DNA from: Thermococcus sp. P6
Lineage (GTDB): Archaea > Methanobacteriota_B > Thermococci > Thermococcales > Thermococcaceae
Direction: 5' to 3'
DNA length: 64,000 bases
NCBI RefSeq assembly: GCF_002214525.1
Contig: NZ_CP015104.1
Coordinates: forward strand, 1,302,001-1,366,000
Shown piece after piece: positions 35,054 through 43,631 of the stretch. Under the pieces are notes generated by a model. It was not told the DNA's origin. It searched no databases and was given only the letters and a program-made list of their open reading frames with translations. The first letter of the stretch is position 1, and each line of letters begins with the position of its first letter. Made by a program: the position numbers and the translations under genes.

Positions 35054-36409
35054 ATGGCAGTTCACCCGATCGATTACCGGTATGGAAGCGAGGAGATGAG
35101 GCGCATCTGGGACGAGGAGAACAAGCTTCAGAAGCTTCTTGACGTCGAGGCCGCGCTCGCAAGGGCGCACGCAAGGGTCGGCAACATACCCGAGGAGAGT
35201 GCCAGAGTCATAAGCGAGAGGGCAAACACAAGGTGGGTCAGGCTTGAGAGGGTCAAGGAGATAGAGGCCGAGATACACCACGACATAATGGCCGTCGTTA
35301 AGGCCCTGAGCGAGGTCTGCGGCGAACACGGGAAGTACGTTCATCTGGGTGCCACATCCAACGATATAATCGATACAGCAAACGCCCTTCTCATAAGGGA
35401 GAGCCTGGAGCTTATAAAGAGAGATCTCAGGGATATAAGATCGATACTGAAGAAACTCGCTAAGGAGCACAAGGATACCGTCTGCATAGGAAGGACGCAC
35501 GGTCAGCACGCGGTTCCGACCACCTACGGCATGAAGTTCGCTGTGTGGCTCGATGAGATTCAAAGGCATATTGACAGGATTAAAGAAGCAAAGGATAGGG
35601 TTTTAGTTGGGCAGATAAGCGGGGCCGTTGGAACCATGGCATCTCTGGGTGAAAAGGGGCTGGAGATACAGCGCTTCGTAATGGAAGACCTCGGCCTGAA
35701 GCCCGTGAGGATAAGCACCCAGATAATCCAGCGCGATGTTTACGCGGAGCTTGTGATGCTCCTTGCCCTCATAGCCTCGACCCTTGACAAGATTGCCCTC
35801 GAGATAAGAAACCTTCAGAGGACGGAGATACTCGAAGTAAGTGAACCCTTCGGAAAAAAACAGGTTGGCTCCTCAACGATGCCCCACAAGAGGAACCCGA
35901 TAAGGAGTGAAAAAATATGCGGGCTTGCAAGGGTTATATACTCCAATGTAATACCCGCACTTTTGAACAATCCCCTCTGGCACGAGAGGGACCTGACGAA
36001 CTCCTCCGTCGAAAGGATAATTCTCCCGGAAACATTCGTTCTTCTCGACGAGATGCTTAAGAACATGAAGAAAGTGCTTGAAGGCCTGGAGTTCTTCCCC
36101 GAAAACATCAGAAGGAACCTTTACATGACCAACAACCTCATCATGGCCGAGCCTTTGATGCTCAAACTCACGGAAAGGGGCATGGGAAGGCAGGAAGCAC
36201 ACGAACTCGTCAGGGAGCTGGCGATGAAAGCATTTGAGGAGAAAAAAGACCTGTTGGATGTTGCAAGAGAGGATAGGACTGTAAACAGTTATCTAACGGA
36301 GGAAGACCTAAAATCCCTAAAACCCGAAAATTACAGGGGGCTTGCACCGAAGATAGTTGAGAACGTGATTGAGTACGTAGAAATGAGAGAAGCCGAGGAA
36401 AAGCTTTAA
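35054..36409 (+). CDS. purB: adenylosuccinate lyase
   Basis: The 451-aa fumarase/aspartase-superfamily enzyme cleaves SAICAR and adenylosuccinate in purine synthesis. Signatures include HLGATSNDI (about 95), GRTHGQHAVPTTYG (catalytic His, about 140) and the mobile loop SSTMPHKRNPIRSE (about 273-286). Length is typical. GGTGAT precedes ATG 35054. By eye the last third is richer in A/T than the first third, approaching the AT-rich spacer downstream. PurA is encoded at 53215. Confidence 0.96.
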   Translation: MAVHPIDYRYGSEEMRRIWDEENKLQKLLDVEAALARAHARVGNIPEESARVISERANTRWVRLERVKEIEAEIHHDIMAVVKALSEVCGEHGKYVHLGATSNDIIDTANALLIRESLELIKRDLRDIRSILKKLAKEHKDTVCIGRTHGQHAVPTTYGMKFAVWLDEIQRHIDRIKEAKDRVLVGQISGAVGTMASLGEKGLEIQRFVMEDLGLKPVRISTQIIQRDVYAELVMLLALIASTLDKIALEIRNLQRTEILEVSEPFGKKQVGSSTMPHKRNPIRSEKICGLARVIYSNVIPALLNNPLWHERDLTNSSVERIILPETFVLLDEMLKNMKKVLEGLEFFPENIRRNLYMTNNLIMAEPLMLKLTERGMGRQEAHELVRELAMKAFEEKKDLLDVAREDRTVNSYLTEEDLKSLKPENYRGLAPKIVENVIEYVEMREAEEKL

Positions 36410-36893
36410 TCTTCCCGATTTCTGGCCTTTTTCCGTTTTTACATTTTAATTACATTTTGTTAGTTATCGTTTACGGCTTCAATGTTATAACTGAGACTTG
36501 ATTTTTTAACTATGTATAAAAGTAATAAAATTATATTTTATAAGCATTAATATATTTTTATATAAAATCTTAATAAACTAATATTTAAAATTAAAAATTT
36601 AACACTATGTAAAATATTCAAAATCTGGAACTTTTTAATATTTAATAAAGTGGTAATTTAAATATCCAAATGTCGTAAAGTAATATGGGGTACAATGCCA
36701 CTTACGTATTATTATGGGTTGTTTACAACCTAATTAGCATATTTTTACAGGAGAAGCTAACAAATAGTACCGAAGGCTTGACGGGAACTTCGGCATGGTT
36801 TAGGACGGCAGAAATGTAACTTTTGGTACTTCCGAATGTTCTTTACCCAGAAACATTTTTAATTTAAAATGAGAAAGTCCCGTGGTGATGTGC
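36410..36893. other. 484-bp AT-rich spacer, no gene seen
   Basis: The sequence is dominated by A/T runs (for example around 36520-36660) with no supported reading frame on either strand. Its right end contains a TATA-like TTTTTAATTTAAAA (about 36855-36869), the likely PEPCK promoter. No repeats resembling replication-origin boxes or CRISPR units were noticed. Confidence 0.6.
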
Positions 36894-38759
36894 ATGAACG
36901 CTCTGGGGTTCCTGAAGGAAAGACTTGAACCAGAACAGTTTGAAAAAATCAAAGAGATTGATAATCCCGAGCTTTATGAATTCTTGGCAAAGTACATCGA
37001 ACTTCTGAACCCTGCAAAGGTTTTCGTTTGTACGGATTCGAAAGAAGATGAGGACTATGTAAGAAGAAAGGCCATTGAGTACGGCGAGGAGAAGCCCCTC
37101 GCAATTGAAGGCCACACCGTTCATTACGACGGCTATTACGATCAGGCAAGGGACAAAGCCAGAACAAAGATACTTGTACCTGAGGGGGTGGAGATACCCT
37201 TCATTAATACGATGGATAGGGAAGAGGGCCTCAGGGAGATACATGAGATAATGAAGGACATAGCGAAGGGGAAAGAACTCTTCGTGTGCTTCTTCGTGCT
37301 CGGTCCGAAGAATTCTGTTTTCACGATTCCGGCCGTTCAACTTACAGATTCCGCTTACGTTGCTCACAGCGAATTCATACTTTATAGAAAAGGCTATGAA
37401 GAGTTTAAACGCCTTGGAAGGGAAGCAAGGTTCCTGAAGTTCGTCCACTCGGCCGGGGAGCTTGACGAGAGAAAGACCAGCAAAAACATCGATAAGAGGA
37501 GGATTTACATCGATCTTGAAGGTGAGACCGTTTATTCTGCAAATACGCAATATGGAGGGAATACAATAGGATTAAAGAAGCTTGCCTTCAGACTCACGAT
37601 CAAAAGGGCCGTTGAAGAGGGCTGGTTGAGCGAGCACATGTTCCTCATGCGCGTCAACGGTCCCAACGGCAGGAAAACCTACTTTACGGGAGCCTACCCG
37701 AGCATGTGTGGAAAAACTTCAACCGCCATGATAAGCTGGGAGAATATAGTGGGGGACGATTTAACGTTCATAGTGGACATGAAGGGTGAAGCAAGGGGTG
37801 CAAACGTCGAGAAGGGTGTTTTTGGGATAATTCAGGGAGTAAACCCGAAGGACGACCCGATAATCTGGCAGGTTCTCCACTCCCCGGTTGAGATAATCTT
37901 CTCCAACGTTCTGGTTAAGGACGGGAAGCCCTACTGGAACGACATGGGCGTGGAGATACCCGAAGAGGGGGAGAATCACAGCGGGAAGTGGTGGAAGGGC
38001 AAGAAAGATGCTGAAGGCAACGAGATCCCGCCAAGCCACAAAAACGCCCGCTTTACGGTCAGCCTTGAGCACTTCCCAAACGTTGACATGGAAGCCCTCG
38101 AAGCTCCCTGCGGCGTTGAAATAGGCGGGATGATCTTCGGTGGGCGGGATGCCGACACCTGGCCACCCGTAAGGGAGGCCTTCGACTGGGTCCACGGCGT
38201 AATAACGATGGGTGCCTCCCTTGAGAGCGAGACCACTGCTGCGACGCTCGGAAAGGAAGGCGTCAGGGCCTTCAACCCGATGGCGATCCTCGATTTCATG
38301 AGCGTTCACCTTGGGAGCTATATCCAGAACTACCTTGAGTTTGGAAAGAAGCTCAGGAAGGTCCCAAAGATATTCGCGGTGAACTACTTCCTCCGCGATG
38401 AGAAGGGTAACTGGCTGAACCACAAGCTCGATAAAGCTGTATGGCTCAAGTGGATGGAACTGAGGGTGCACGGGGATGTGGATGCAATAGAAACGCCTGT
38501 AGGGTATATTCCGAGGTACGAGGACTTAAGAAGGCTCTTCAAGGAGGTACTCGACAAAGAATACAGCCGGGAGGACTACGAGAAGCAGTTCACCATAAGA
38601 ATTCCGGAGTTTTTGGCAAAAATAGATAGAATTGAAAAGACCTACCGGGACATTGGCAATATTCCGGAAGAATTGTTCAAAACGCTTGAAGAGGAGAGGG
38701 AGAGGTTATTGAAGGCAAGGGAAAGATATGGAGACTACGTTTCGCCTTTCCAATTTTAA
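36894..38759 (+). CDS. pckG: phosphoenolpyruvate carboxykinase (GTP)
   Basis: The 621-aa enzyme converts oxaloacetate + GTP to PEP + GDP + CO2, linking C4 acids to gluconeogenesis. The GTP-type kinase loop is GAYPSMCGKTSTAM (about 267-280, with the reactive Cys), followed by metal-binding Asp (DDLTFIVDMKGEARG, about 293) and the guanine-binding region FAVNYFLRDEKGNWL (about 500). Length matches the T. kodakarensis enzyme. GGTGA + 5 nt selects ATG 36894. The middle third looks more GC-rich than both ends. It is flanked by AT-rich spacers. Confidence 0.95.
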   Translation: MNALGFLKERLEPEQFEKIKEIDNPELYEFLAKYIELLNPAKVFVCTDSKEDEDYVRRKAIEYGEEKPLAIEGHTVHYDGYYDQARDKARTKILVPEGVEIPFINTMDREEGLREIHEIMKDIAKGKELFVCFFVLGPKNSVFTIPAVQLTDSAYVAHSEFILYRKGYEEFKRLGREARFLKFVHSAGELDERKTSKNIDKRRIYIDLEGETVYSANTQYGGNTIGLKKLAFRLTIKRAVEEGWLSEHMFLMRVNGPNGRKTYFTGAYPSMCGKTSTAMISWENIVGDDLTFIVDMKGEARGANVEKGVFGIIQGVNPKDDPIIWQVLHSPVEIIFSNVLVKDGKPYWNDMGVEIPEEGENHSGKWWKGKKDAEGNEIPPSHKNARFTVSLEHFPNVDMEALEAPCGVEIGGMIFGGRDADTWPPVREAFDWVHGVITMGASLESETTAATLGKEGVRAFNPMAILDFMSVHLGSYIQNYLEFGKKLRKVPKIFAVNYFLRDEKGNWLNHKLDKAVWLKWMELRVHGDVDAIETPVGYIPRYEDLRRLFKEVLDKEYSREDYEKQFTIRIPEFLAKIDRIEKTYRDIGNIPEELFKTLEEERERLLKARERYGDYVSPFQF

Positions 38760-38839
38760 TAACGTTCTTTTCCATTTCTCAAAAGCTCTGTGTAGCTTTA
38801 CAGAATCACTTCTGTTGAAGGCATGCCTCTACGATTGTT

Positions 38840-38881
38840 CCCCAATTTTAGATATAATGTACCTTATATCTAAAATCGGGG
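38840..38881. repeat. 18-bp inverted repeat (long hairpin)
   Basis: Arms 38840-38857 and 38864-38881 are complementary at 17 of 18 positions with a 6-nt loop TGTACC. The arms read CCCCAATTTTAGATATAA and TTATATCTAAAATCGGGG. It lies 80 bp after the PEPCK stop and about 95 bp before the next start. It is too long for an ordinary operator, and could be an RNA hairpin, a processing site or a mobile-element remnant. Confidence 0.6.
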
Positions 38882-38976
38882 GTGTGCTTTTAATAGACGT
38901 GGGTCTGTTAACTCAATACACTTAAAGGTAAAAGAGTACCTTTTAATAAATAGGACAAGTGGTGAGGGTGATACAA

Positions 38977-39465
38977 ATGCTTGGATGGGTTATGGCCGGA
39001 GTTTTGCTCATTCTGGTAGTGATACTGTGGCATAGATACTCTGAGTTAAAAGGGGAAATTGAGAGGAGGGCAAGGGACATTTTCGAAGAGTGGAGGAGTA
39101 CCGAATTGGAAGCTCAAAAGCAACATCTGGAAGAGGCCCTTAGGAGAGAATATAAGGCAAAATTGAAGGAATGGATATCCCGAGAAGAAAAGAGAATTAG
39201 AAAAGATGCGGTTAACAAAAGCAAAGCAGTTATAATGGGTCAGGTCACGGAGCACTTAATACCCTACTTCCCGGATTTTAAGTATGACCCCAAGGATGTA
39301 AGGTTTATTGGAACTCCGATTGATTTTGTGGTGTTCGACGGGATGAATAGCAGAGAAATTGAGAGGATTGTCTTTGTTGAAGTGAAAACCGGGAAATCCG
39401 GAGCTTTAACTAAAAGGGAAAAGCAGGTGAAAGATGCCGCGGAGAAAGGGGAATTATTGGGATAA
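38977..39465 (+). CDS. membrane-anchored Holliday-junction-resolvase-related nuclease
   Basis: The 162-aa protein matches the family of predicted endonucleases distantly related to archaeal Holliday junction resolvases (Endonuc_Holl type). Residues 3-21 are a transmembrane anchor, 25-85 a charged coiled-coil, and the C-terminal part a PD-(D/E)XK core with Asp in GTPIDFVVFDG (about 115) and EVKTGKSG (about 135). The nuclease domain should face the cytoplasm if the N-terminus is outside, but topology is not certain. GGTGA + 5 nt selects ATG 38977. The gene is AT-rich and isolated. Confidence 0.8.
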   Translation: MLGWVMAGVLLILVVILWHRYSELKGEIERRARDIFEEWRSTELEAQKQHLEEALRREYKAKLKEWISREEKRIRKDAVNKSKAVIMGQVTEHLIPYFPDFKYDPKDVRFIGTPIDFVVFDGMNSREIERIVFVEVKTGKSGALTKREKQVKDAAEKGELLG

Positions 39466-39924
39466 AATCCATCGCAAACCGGAGCAAGGAGCCTCTGACA
39501 GGAGTAAAGGCTAAAGGGGATAATACCAAACGACAGGCTTTTAATTAATATTTTAAGTTGTAAATTTTGGCAAGTTTTTTAATGTTTTAAATAGTATTTG
39601 TTTAGAATTTATAGAAATAATTTTTTGTTAAAATGTATATCGTCCTAAATTTAACTGTTATACATATTGATTTCTAGAATATTTTAAAACAACAAAAAAT
39701 ACACTTATGAAACACGTAAAAATTCACAGAAAATTCTGAGAGATAACGGTGAAGGGAATTAGGGAAGTCTAAAATTTAAAAAGGGTAGGAGATGGCTTTA
39801 AACTGTCTGATTGCAGCGGAGTTGGCTTAAACAGTTAAAACCAGACTTTCCCCTCATGTAATTGAACAGTTCACGAAGGCTGGGGTTGTAGATTTAAGCT
39901 GGCAGTTCTAAGGCTTTTGTTTTT
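39466..39924. other. 459-bp AT-rich spacer, no gene seen
   Basis: Like the spacer before PEPCK, it is strongly A/T-rich (especially 39540-39720) and holds no supported frame. The related words AAACTGTC and TTAAACAGTT near 39800-39835 are short and not clearly structured. Confidence 0.55.
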
Positions 39925-41562
39925 TCATCTGCTCTCTCTCCTGCTCCTCAGCAAGTGGGCCACAATTTCATCGAGGGGTTTTAGGGCCCTCTCTTTCAGG
40001 CTTGGAACAAATATTCTTACCTCCTTTCTAAGCTCTTTTCTCAAAAGTTGCTCCGCATGGTACAGGTCACCGAGGTGGAGTGCAGCCGCCCAGTTATGCA
40101 CAACAACCCAGATCTCTTTAATCTCTTCAACACCTTTATACTTTCTCACGCTATTGAATATCTTGAGAATTGGTGCAGGTCCCGTGCCGAAGAGGGTTTC
40201 AGCTTCAATCGCCAGCCCACGATCCTCCACATAGAGATCCGCGATGACCCTATTAGGGAACGAGCGGTTGCACGTGATTGTCTCCAGCTTAACCCCCTCC
40301 TCCACCAGATGCTTAACCGACAACACCTTCAAGGCAACATGGTCCTCGCTCTCCTTTGGAGATACGTCTCTCTCGACATTCGCAATATACGGGCTTTGGA
40401 GCATCTCTTCAACGAAGTCCCTGTAAGCACGGTCGGCCCTTGACATAATGAGGTCACCGGCTGCAACGTTTTCCATATTAAGTGAACCCTCAAAACTCTC
40501 AGCGGGAAGTCCAAAAATGGCTTGAAGCGCCTTACCCAGTCTAATCGCGAATTCTCTCGCATCCTCATCCGATAAGTTCAGTTCAACCATTCGCGGTGAA
40601 TACGGTCTGCAGAGGTCTCTGATCTTCTTTGATGCACTCTCAACATCTTCGGCAGTCACTATAATGAAGCCCAGTCCACGTGAGAACGCCTCACGAAATC
40701 TCCTCTTCAACACTCCTTCAAGGTTTTCAAGATGTTCCTGTTCCAGCACTAAGATTTTGCCGGAGCCCCCGCCACGATGTTCCAGCCTCTCCAGTCTCCT
40801 ATGGGCTTCATCCTCACTGGCTCCCGAGAGATCGATAGGTTCTGGATATTCTCCACGGGCTTCCCTGTAAATTTCCTTGCACACCACCCAAATTGGATAC
40901 CAGAGGATTTCTGCAGGACTCTTCCTCGCAACAATAAATATAGGCTCTTCAACGATGCCCCCTGAACCGCCCACAAGTCTCCTGATGCTGGAATCCTCCA
41001 GTACCAACTCAAAGAGGCTAACCCCCCTCAGATGGTGGGCCTCTAAGACCTCTCTGGTAGTTACCTCTCTGGTAGTTATTAGACCGTGAGACGGCACTGC
41101 TTTAACACCCTCCTCCACAGGTAAATTAAGCGGTTCGAGTTCGGGTATTTTAACATGTGCAGAAGCTCCCTCCAATCTGGGGAGTTGGACCTCTGCTTCC
41201 GGGGTTATCAAATCCTCTGGAGTCTCAGCATGTACGTAAGGATGGATAGGAAGCCCGATAGAAGTCGGCTTTTCAATCCAGGCCTTAAACTGAGCCTTTG
41301 CTTTTGGTTGGAGGGTTAATTGGACAGGTGACGGCCCTTTGAGAGGGGTCAGTGTTGCGGGGATATGACCGGTAAGTGGTAGCTTTAGGGACGGGGGGCT
41401 AACTTTCTCCACCTCGTACTCTCCGCCTTTGGGTCCCTTTACCCTGATTAGTAATACATCCCCCCGATCTATTACCTCGGCTTCGTGATCGGGTTCTTTC
41501 GACAACATCCACTCAGTGAAGTCCTCGACGTATCGTAGCTCGTATTGGGGTTTACGTTGCAT
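39925..41562 (-). CDS. unassigned 545-aa protein with a C-terminal PD-(D/E)XK-like nuclease core
   Basis: I do not recognise the full protein. Residues 60-160 are Pro-rich with repeated short beta-strand-like units (LPLTGHIPATLTPLKGP, QLPRLEGASAHVKIPELEP). A 5-residue tandem TTREV follows near 165. Residues 195-390 look like an alpha/beta domain (KILVLEQEHL, GLGFIIVTAEDVES) without a visible P-loop. Near 435-520 the order Asp442 (VIADLYVED), Glu453-Ala-Glu455 (LAIEAETLFG) and a later strand EIWVVVHN fits a restriction-endonuclease-like fold with ExE instead of ExK. It lies 13 nt downstream of the 330-aa gene and is surely co-transcribed with it. Confidence 0.6.
   Translation of the reverse strand: MQRKPQYELRYVEDFTEWMLSKEPDHEAEVIDRGDVLLIRVKGPKGGEYEVEKVSPPSLKLPLTGHIPATLTPLKGPSPVQLTLQPKAKAQFKAWIEKPTSIGLPIHPYVHAETPEDLITPEAEVQLPRLEGASAHVKIPELEPLNLPVEEGVKAVPSHGLITTREVTTREVLEAHHLRGVSLFELVLEDSSIRRLVGGSGGIVEEPIFIVARKSPAEILWYPIWVVCKEIYREARGEYPEPIDLSGASEDEAHRRLERLEHRGGGSGKILVLEQEHLENLEGVLKRRFREAFSRGLGFIIVTAEDVESASKKIRDLCRPYSPRMVELNLSDEDAREFAIRLGKALQAIFGLPAESFEGSLNMENVAAGDLIMSRADRAYRDFVEEMLQSPYIANVERDVSPKESEDHVALKVLSVKHLVEEGVKLETITCNRSFPNRVIADLYVEDRGLAIEAETLFGTGPAPILKIFNSVRKYKGVEEIKEIWVVVHNWAAALHLGDLYHAEQLLRKELRKEVRIFVPSLKERALKPLDEIVAHLLRSRRESR
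41048..41077. repeat. 15-bp tandem duplication inside the 545-aa gene
   Basis: ACCTCTCTGGTAGTT occurs twice in direct succession (41048-41062 and 41063-41077). It keeps the frame and gives TTREV-TTREV in the protein, in a linker-like region. Confidence 0.8.
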
Positions 41563-41575
41563 GGGCTAACTCACC

Positions 41576-42568
41576 TTAGGTCTCTCTTTTTCTTTTTAAC
41601 AACATCATTAATCGCCCGTCAGCGGTCATCACCAGTTCCAAGGTCCCGAGAACTAAGGAGGGAGCTATTTTACGCATCAGGGTCAGCAGGTTAGTTTCAT
41701 GTTCAACAGTATATATGGTTCCATCACTGTAAAGGGAGTCTGCTATCTTGACCCCAAAACCCTCAATAAGGTAGACGTAATCTGAGCTTAGTCTGACGGG
41801 CTCCGTGAGATGTTTCCAGTGTAAAGACCAAGTATCTAGGGGTATAGGCGCTATACTCTTGCACATTTTTAAGTACTCCTCCACTGGGTCTTCAACTGAG
41901 AGCTCTATCCCCGATAGAATTCCGGGTCTACGTAGTAGGCTGACGATCGAGTCTACAAACCTGCATATGGCGCCTCCCAGGGTTTTCTCGCGTGCAGGTA
42001 TCAGGGAGATCGTTATCTTATTACCATACTCCTCCACTTTACCGAGTGATAGGTAATCCGGGTATCCGAGGAGGGTAAGCCTGTCCGCTAACGCTGACCT
42101 GACCCGGGGTTTAAACAGCTCCTTAACTCCCAATATCTGAAACACCGCCTGCTTGGCTTCCTCATCCTGATCAAGCTCCCGGTATATCTCGCCAAAGTAC
42201 TCCCTCGTAATCTTCCTGAGGGTCCACGCGAACAGTGTATACTTACCTCCTTCATCAACCCCAAGGAACGTGTTTGCGGATTTTTCTACAAGCTGTCTTG
42301 CAGCCTCTATGGGGTCATTGGGCGCTTCAAATCCCTCCTCCACCGGTCCAAGAACCCGGTTTGAAACTTCCAAGACGCGTTTTGCCTCTCTCGAGACAAT
42401 CCTTGCAACCTCAACTGAGGGGTCCCCTTCAAAATTCCCTGCGACGGCCTCAGCCAGCACCTGAATGGGATGCACGTGTTCCTCAACGAACCTCCTCCAT
42501 CGCTCCGGATCCTGAGGCTTAACACTTCTAAGAAGCTCTTCAGGAGATATTGTTTCGGCAAACGCCAT
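41576..42568 (-). CDS. unassigned 330-aa protein, first gene of the two-gene operon
   Basis: I do not recognise this protein. The first 170 residues are mostly charged helices (PEELLRSVKPQDPERWRRF, ARIVSREAKRVLEVSNRVL); the rest is alpha/beta with KITISLIPAREKTLGG, DYVYLIEGFGVKIADSLY and a final strand pair LGTLELVMTADGRLMMLLKRKRE. No P-loop, HTH or Cys cluster is visible. GAGGTG about 6 nt before ATG 42568 and a TATA element near 42624-42632 fix the start. With the 545-aa protein downstream it forms a compact operon in a lower-GC region. Confidence 0.55.
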   Translation of the reverse strand: MAFAETISPEELLRSVKPQDPERWRRFVEEHVHPIQVLAEAVAGNFEGDPSVEVARIVSREAKRVLEVSNRVLGPVEEGFEAPNDPIEAARQLVEKSANTFLGVDEGGKYTLFAWTLRKITREYFGEIYRELDQDEEAKQAVFQILGVKELFKPRVRSALADRLTLLGYPDYLSLGKVEEYGNKITISLIPAREKTLGGAICRFVDSIVSLLRRPGILSGIELSVEDPVEEYLKMCKSIAPIPLDTWSLHWKHLTEPVRLSSDYVYLIEGFGVKIADSLYSDGTIYTVEHETNLLTLMRKIAPSLVLGTLELVMTADGRLMMLLKRKRET

Positions 42569-42623
42569 GTACGACACCTCTCTCAGACGTGTATCCTTAT
42601 CGGCCTTAATCAAACGTAGGCCA

Positions 42624-42632
42624 CGTATATAA
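42624..42632 (-). promoter_or_regulatory. promoter of the unassigned two-gene operon
   Basis: On the minus strand TTATATACG lies about 56-64 bp upstream of ATG 42568, which puts transcription start near 42600 and leaves a leader containing the GAGGTG ribosome-binding site. Confidence 0.45.
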
Positions 42633-42724
42633 CGGTATGGAGTGGATAAATAAAAATTTTTTACTTGGAGCACAGTTATATGTCAGGAGGGTAAAAATGT
42701 ATCGAATTGTGCCGGGGATTTTAA

Positions 42725-43075
42725 TCATTCTTCATCCGAAACTCGAGGGATCTCGTTCTCGCCGGGAAGTATTATTAACTCTCTCCCCTCAACCAGCATC
42801 TCCGCAACCTTCTTTCTGGCCGAATTCAGGGCCCTCCACACGGTGCCCCTCGAAACGCCCATCCTTTCCCCGGCCTCTTCCTGAGTTAGACCCTCGTAAT
42901 CCACCAGCCTGAGGGCTTCGAACTCCTCGTAACTCATGAATATGGGCTGTTTGGGTTGGACCATCGGGGGAAGGTCCGGATAGAAGTGTTTAACCTGAGG
43001 AATGAACCCGATCATCCTCATCTTCCTTCGTCTTCCTCGTCCCCATCCCATTCCCGATCGCATTCCCCTTGGCAT
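42725..43075 (-). CDS. DUF134 (UPF0251) HTH protein
   Basis: The 116-aa protein starts with a Gly/Arg-rich head (MPRGMRSGMGWGRGRRRK), followed by the DUF134 core with MSYEEFEALRLVDYEGLTQEEAGERMGVSRGTVWRALNSARKK, a sigma-70 region 4-like HTH (about 48-95). DUF134 genes are commonly found near NifX/dinitrogenase-cofactor-like and MinD genes, as here (46333-50028), and may regulate them. A TATA element at 43104-43113 lies inside the longest frame, so the start must be ATG 43075, giving a leaderless or very short-leader mRNA. Confidence 0.85.
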   Translation of the reverse strand: MPRGMRSGMGWGRGRRRKMRMIGFIPQVKHFYPDLPPMVQPKQPIFMSYEEFEALRLVDYEGLTQEEAGERMGVSRGTVWRALNSARKKVAEMLVEGRELIILPGENEIPRVSDEE

Positions 43076-43103
43076 GGGTATCGTGAAACGGTCGAATTCG
43101 GGG

Positions 43104-43113
43104 TTTATATATC
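43104..43113. promoter_or_regulatory. shared bidirectional TATA region between DUF134 and queD
   Basis: TTTATATATC reads as a TATA element in both directions. It is about 29 bp from the DUF134 ATG on the minus strand and about 51 bp before the queD-like ATG on the plus strand. The two genes may compete for one TBP site. Confidence 0.45.
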
Positions 43114-43163
43114 TTTTTGACAAAGATTATAACCTCCGCAGGGAACTTAAGGTGGTGGGGGAT

Positions 43164-43625
43164 ATGGGGTTCCTCGTGAAGGAAAGAAAGATAGGGTGGC
43201 ACAAGGACTTTGACAGCTCCCATTTTCTGATATTGCCTTATGAGAGCAAGTGCCTCCGCATTCACGGGCACACCTACAATGTGGATGTTGAGGTGTGGGG
43301 AGAGCTCAACGAGAACGGCATGATATTCGACTTCAACCATCTCAGTGGCCTCGTAAAGCTTCTCGACCATAGAATCCTCGTGAGCAGGGAGTGGGTCGCT
43401 GGGAAGGATCGGGAAAAACTCGTCATCGAGCGGAACGGCAAGAGGCTTGAACTTCCCGGAAGCGAAGCGGTCGTTCTCGACAAGCCCAACGTGACGGCCG
43501 AGTACATAGCCGAGTGGTTTGCCGAGAGGATAGCCGAAAAGGCCGGGGACAACGTGGGGAGAATCCGGGTGAGGATCTGGGAAGATCCGAGGAGTTACGC
43601 CGAGATAACCCTCGAGAGGCGTTAG
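43164..43625 (+). CDS. queD: 6-carboxy-tetrahydropterin synthase / PTPS family (QueD-like)
   Basis: The 153-aa tunnelling-fold enzyme has zinc ligands in FDSSHFLI (about residue 21) and RIHGHTYN (about 37-41), and the catalytic Cys in ESKCLRIHGH, the arrangement of QueD rather than a mammalian-type synthase. In archaea this activity leads to preQ0 and archaeosine in tRNA, though some PTPS paralogues serve pterin synthesis. The C-terminal Glu of IWEDPRSYAEI is also conserved. GGTGGGG sits close to ATG 43164. Confidence 0.85.
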   Translation: MGFLVKERKIGWHKDFDSSHFLILPYESKCLRIHGHTYNVDVEVWGELNENGMIFDFNHLSGLVKLLDHRILVSREWVAGKDREKLVIERNGKRLELPGSEAVVLDKPNVTAEYIAEWFAERIAEKAGDNVGRIRVRIWEDPRSYAEITLERR

Positions 43626-43631
43626 GGTTCC

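Noticed and set aside
36450-36700. AT-rich region as a replication origin
   Set aside because: No repeated origin-recognition boxes and no cdc6/orc1 gene nearby; AT-richness alone is not enough.
38728-38925. 65-aa frame overlapping the end of PEPCK
   Set aside because: No ribosome-binding site, it starts inside pckG and runs through the long hairpin.
42570-42724. Small gene between the unassigned operon and DUF134
   Set aside because: No frame with a start, ribosome-binding site and reasonable length; the segment holds the operon promoter.
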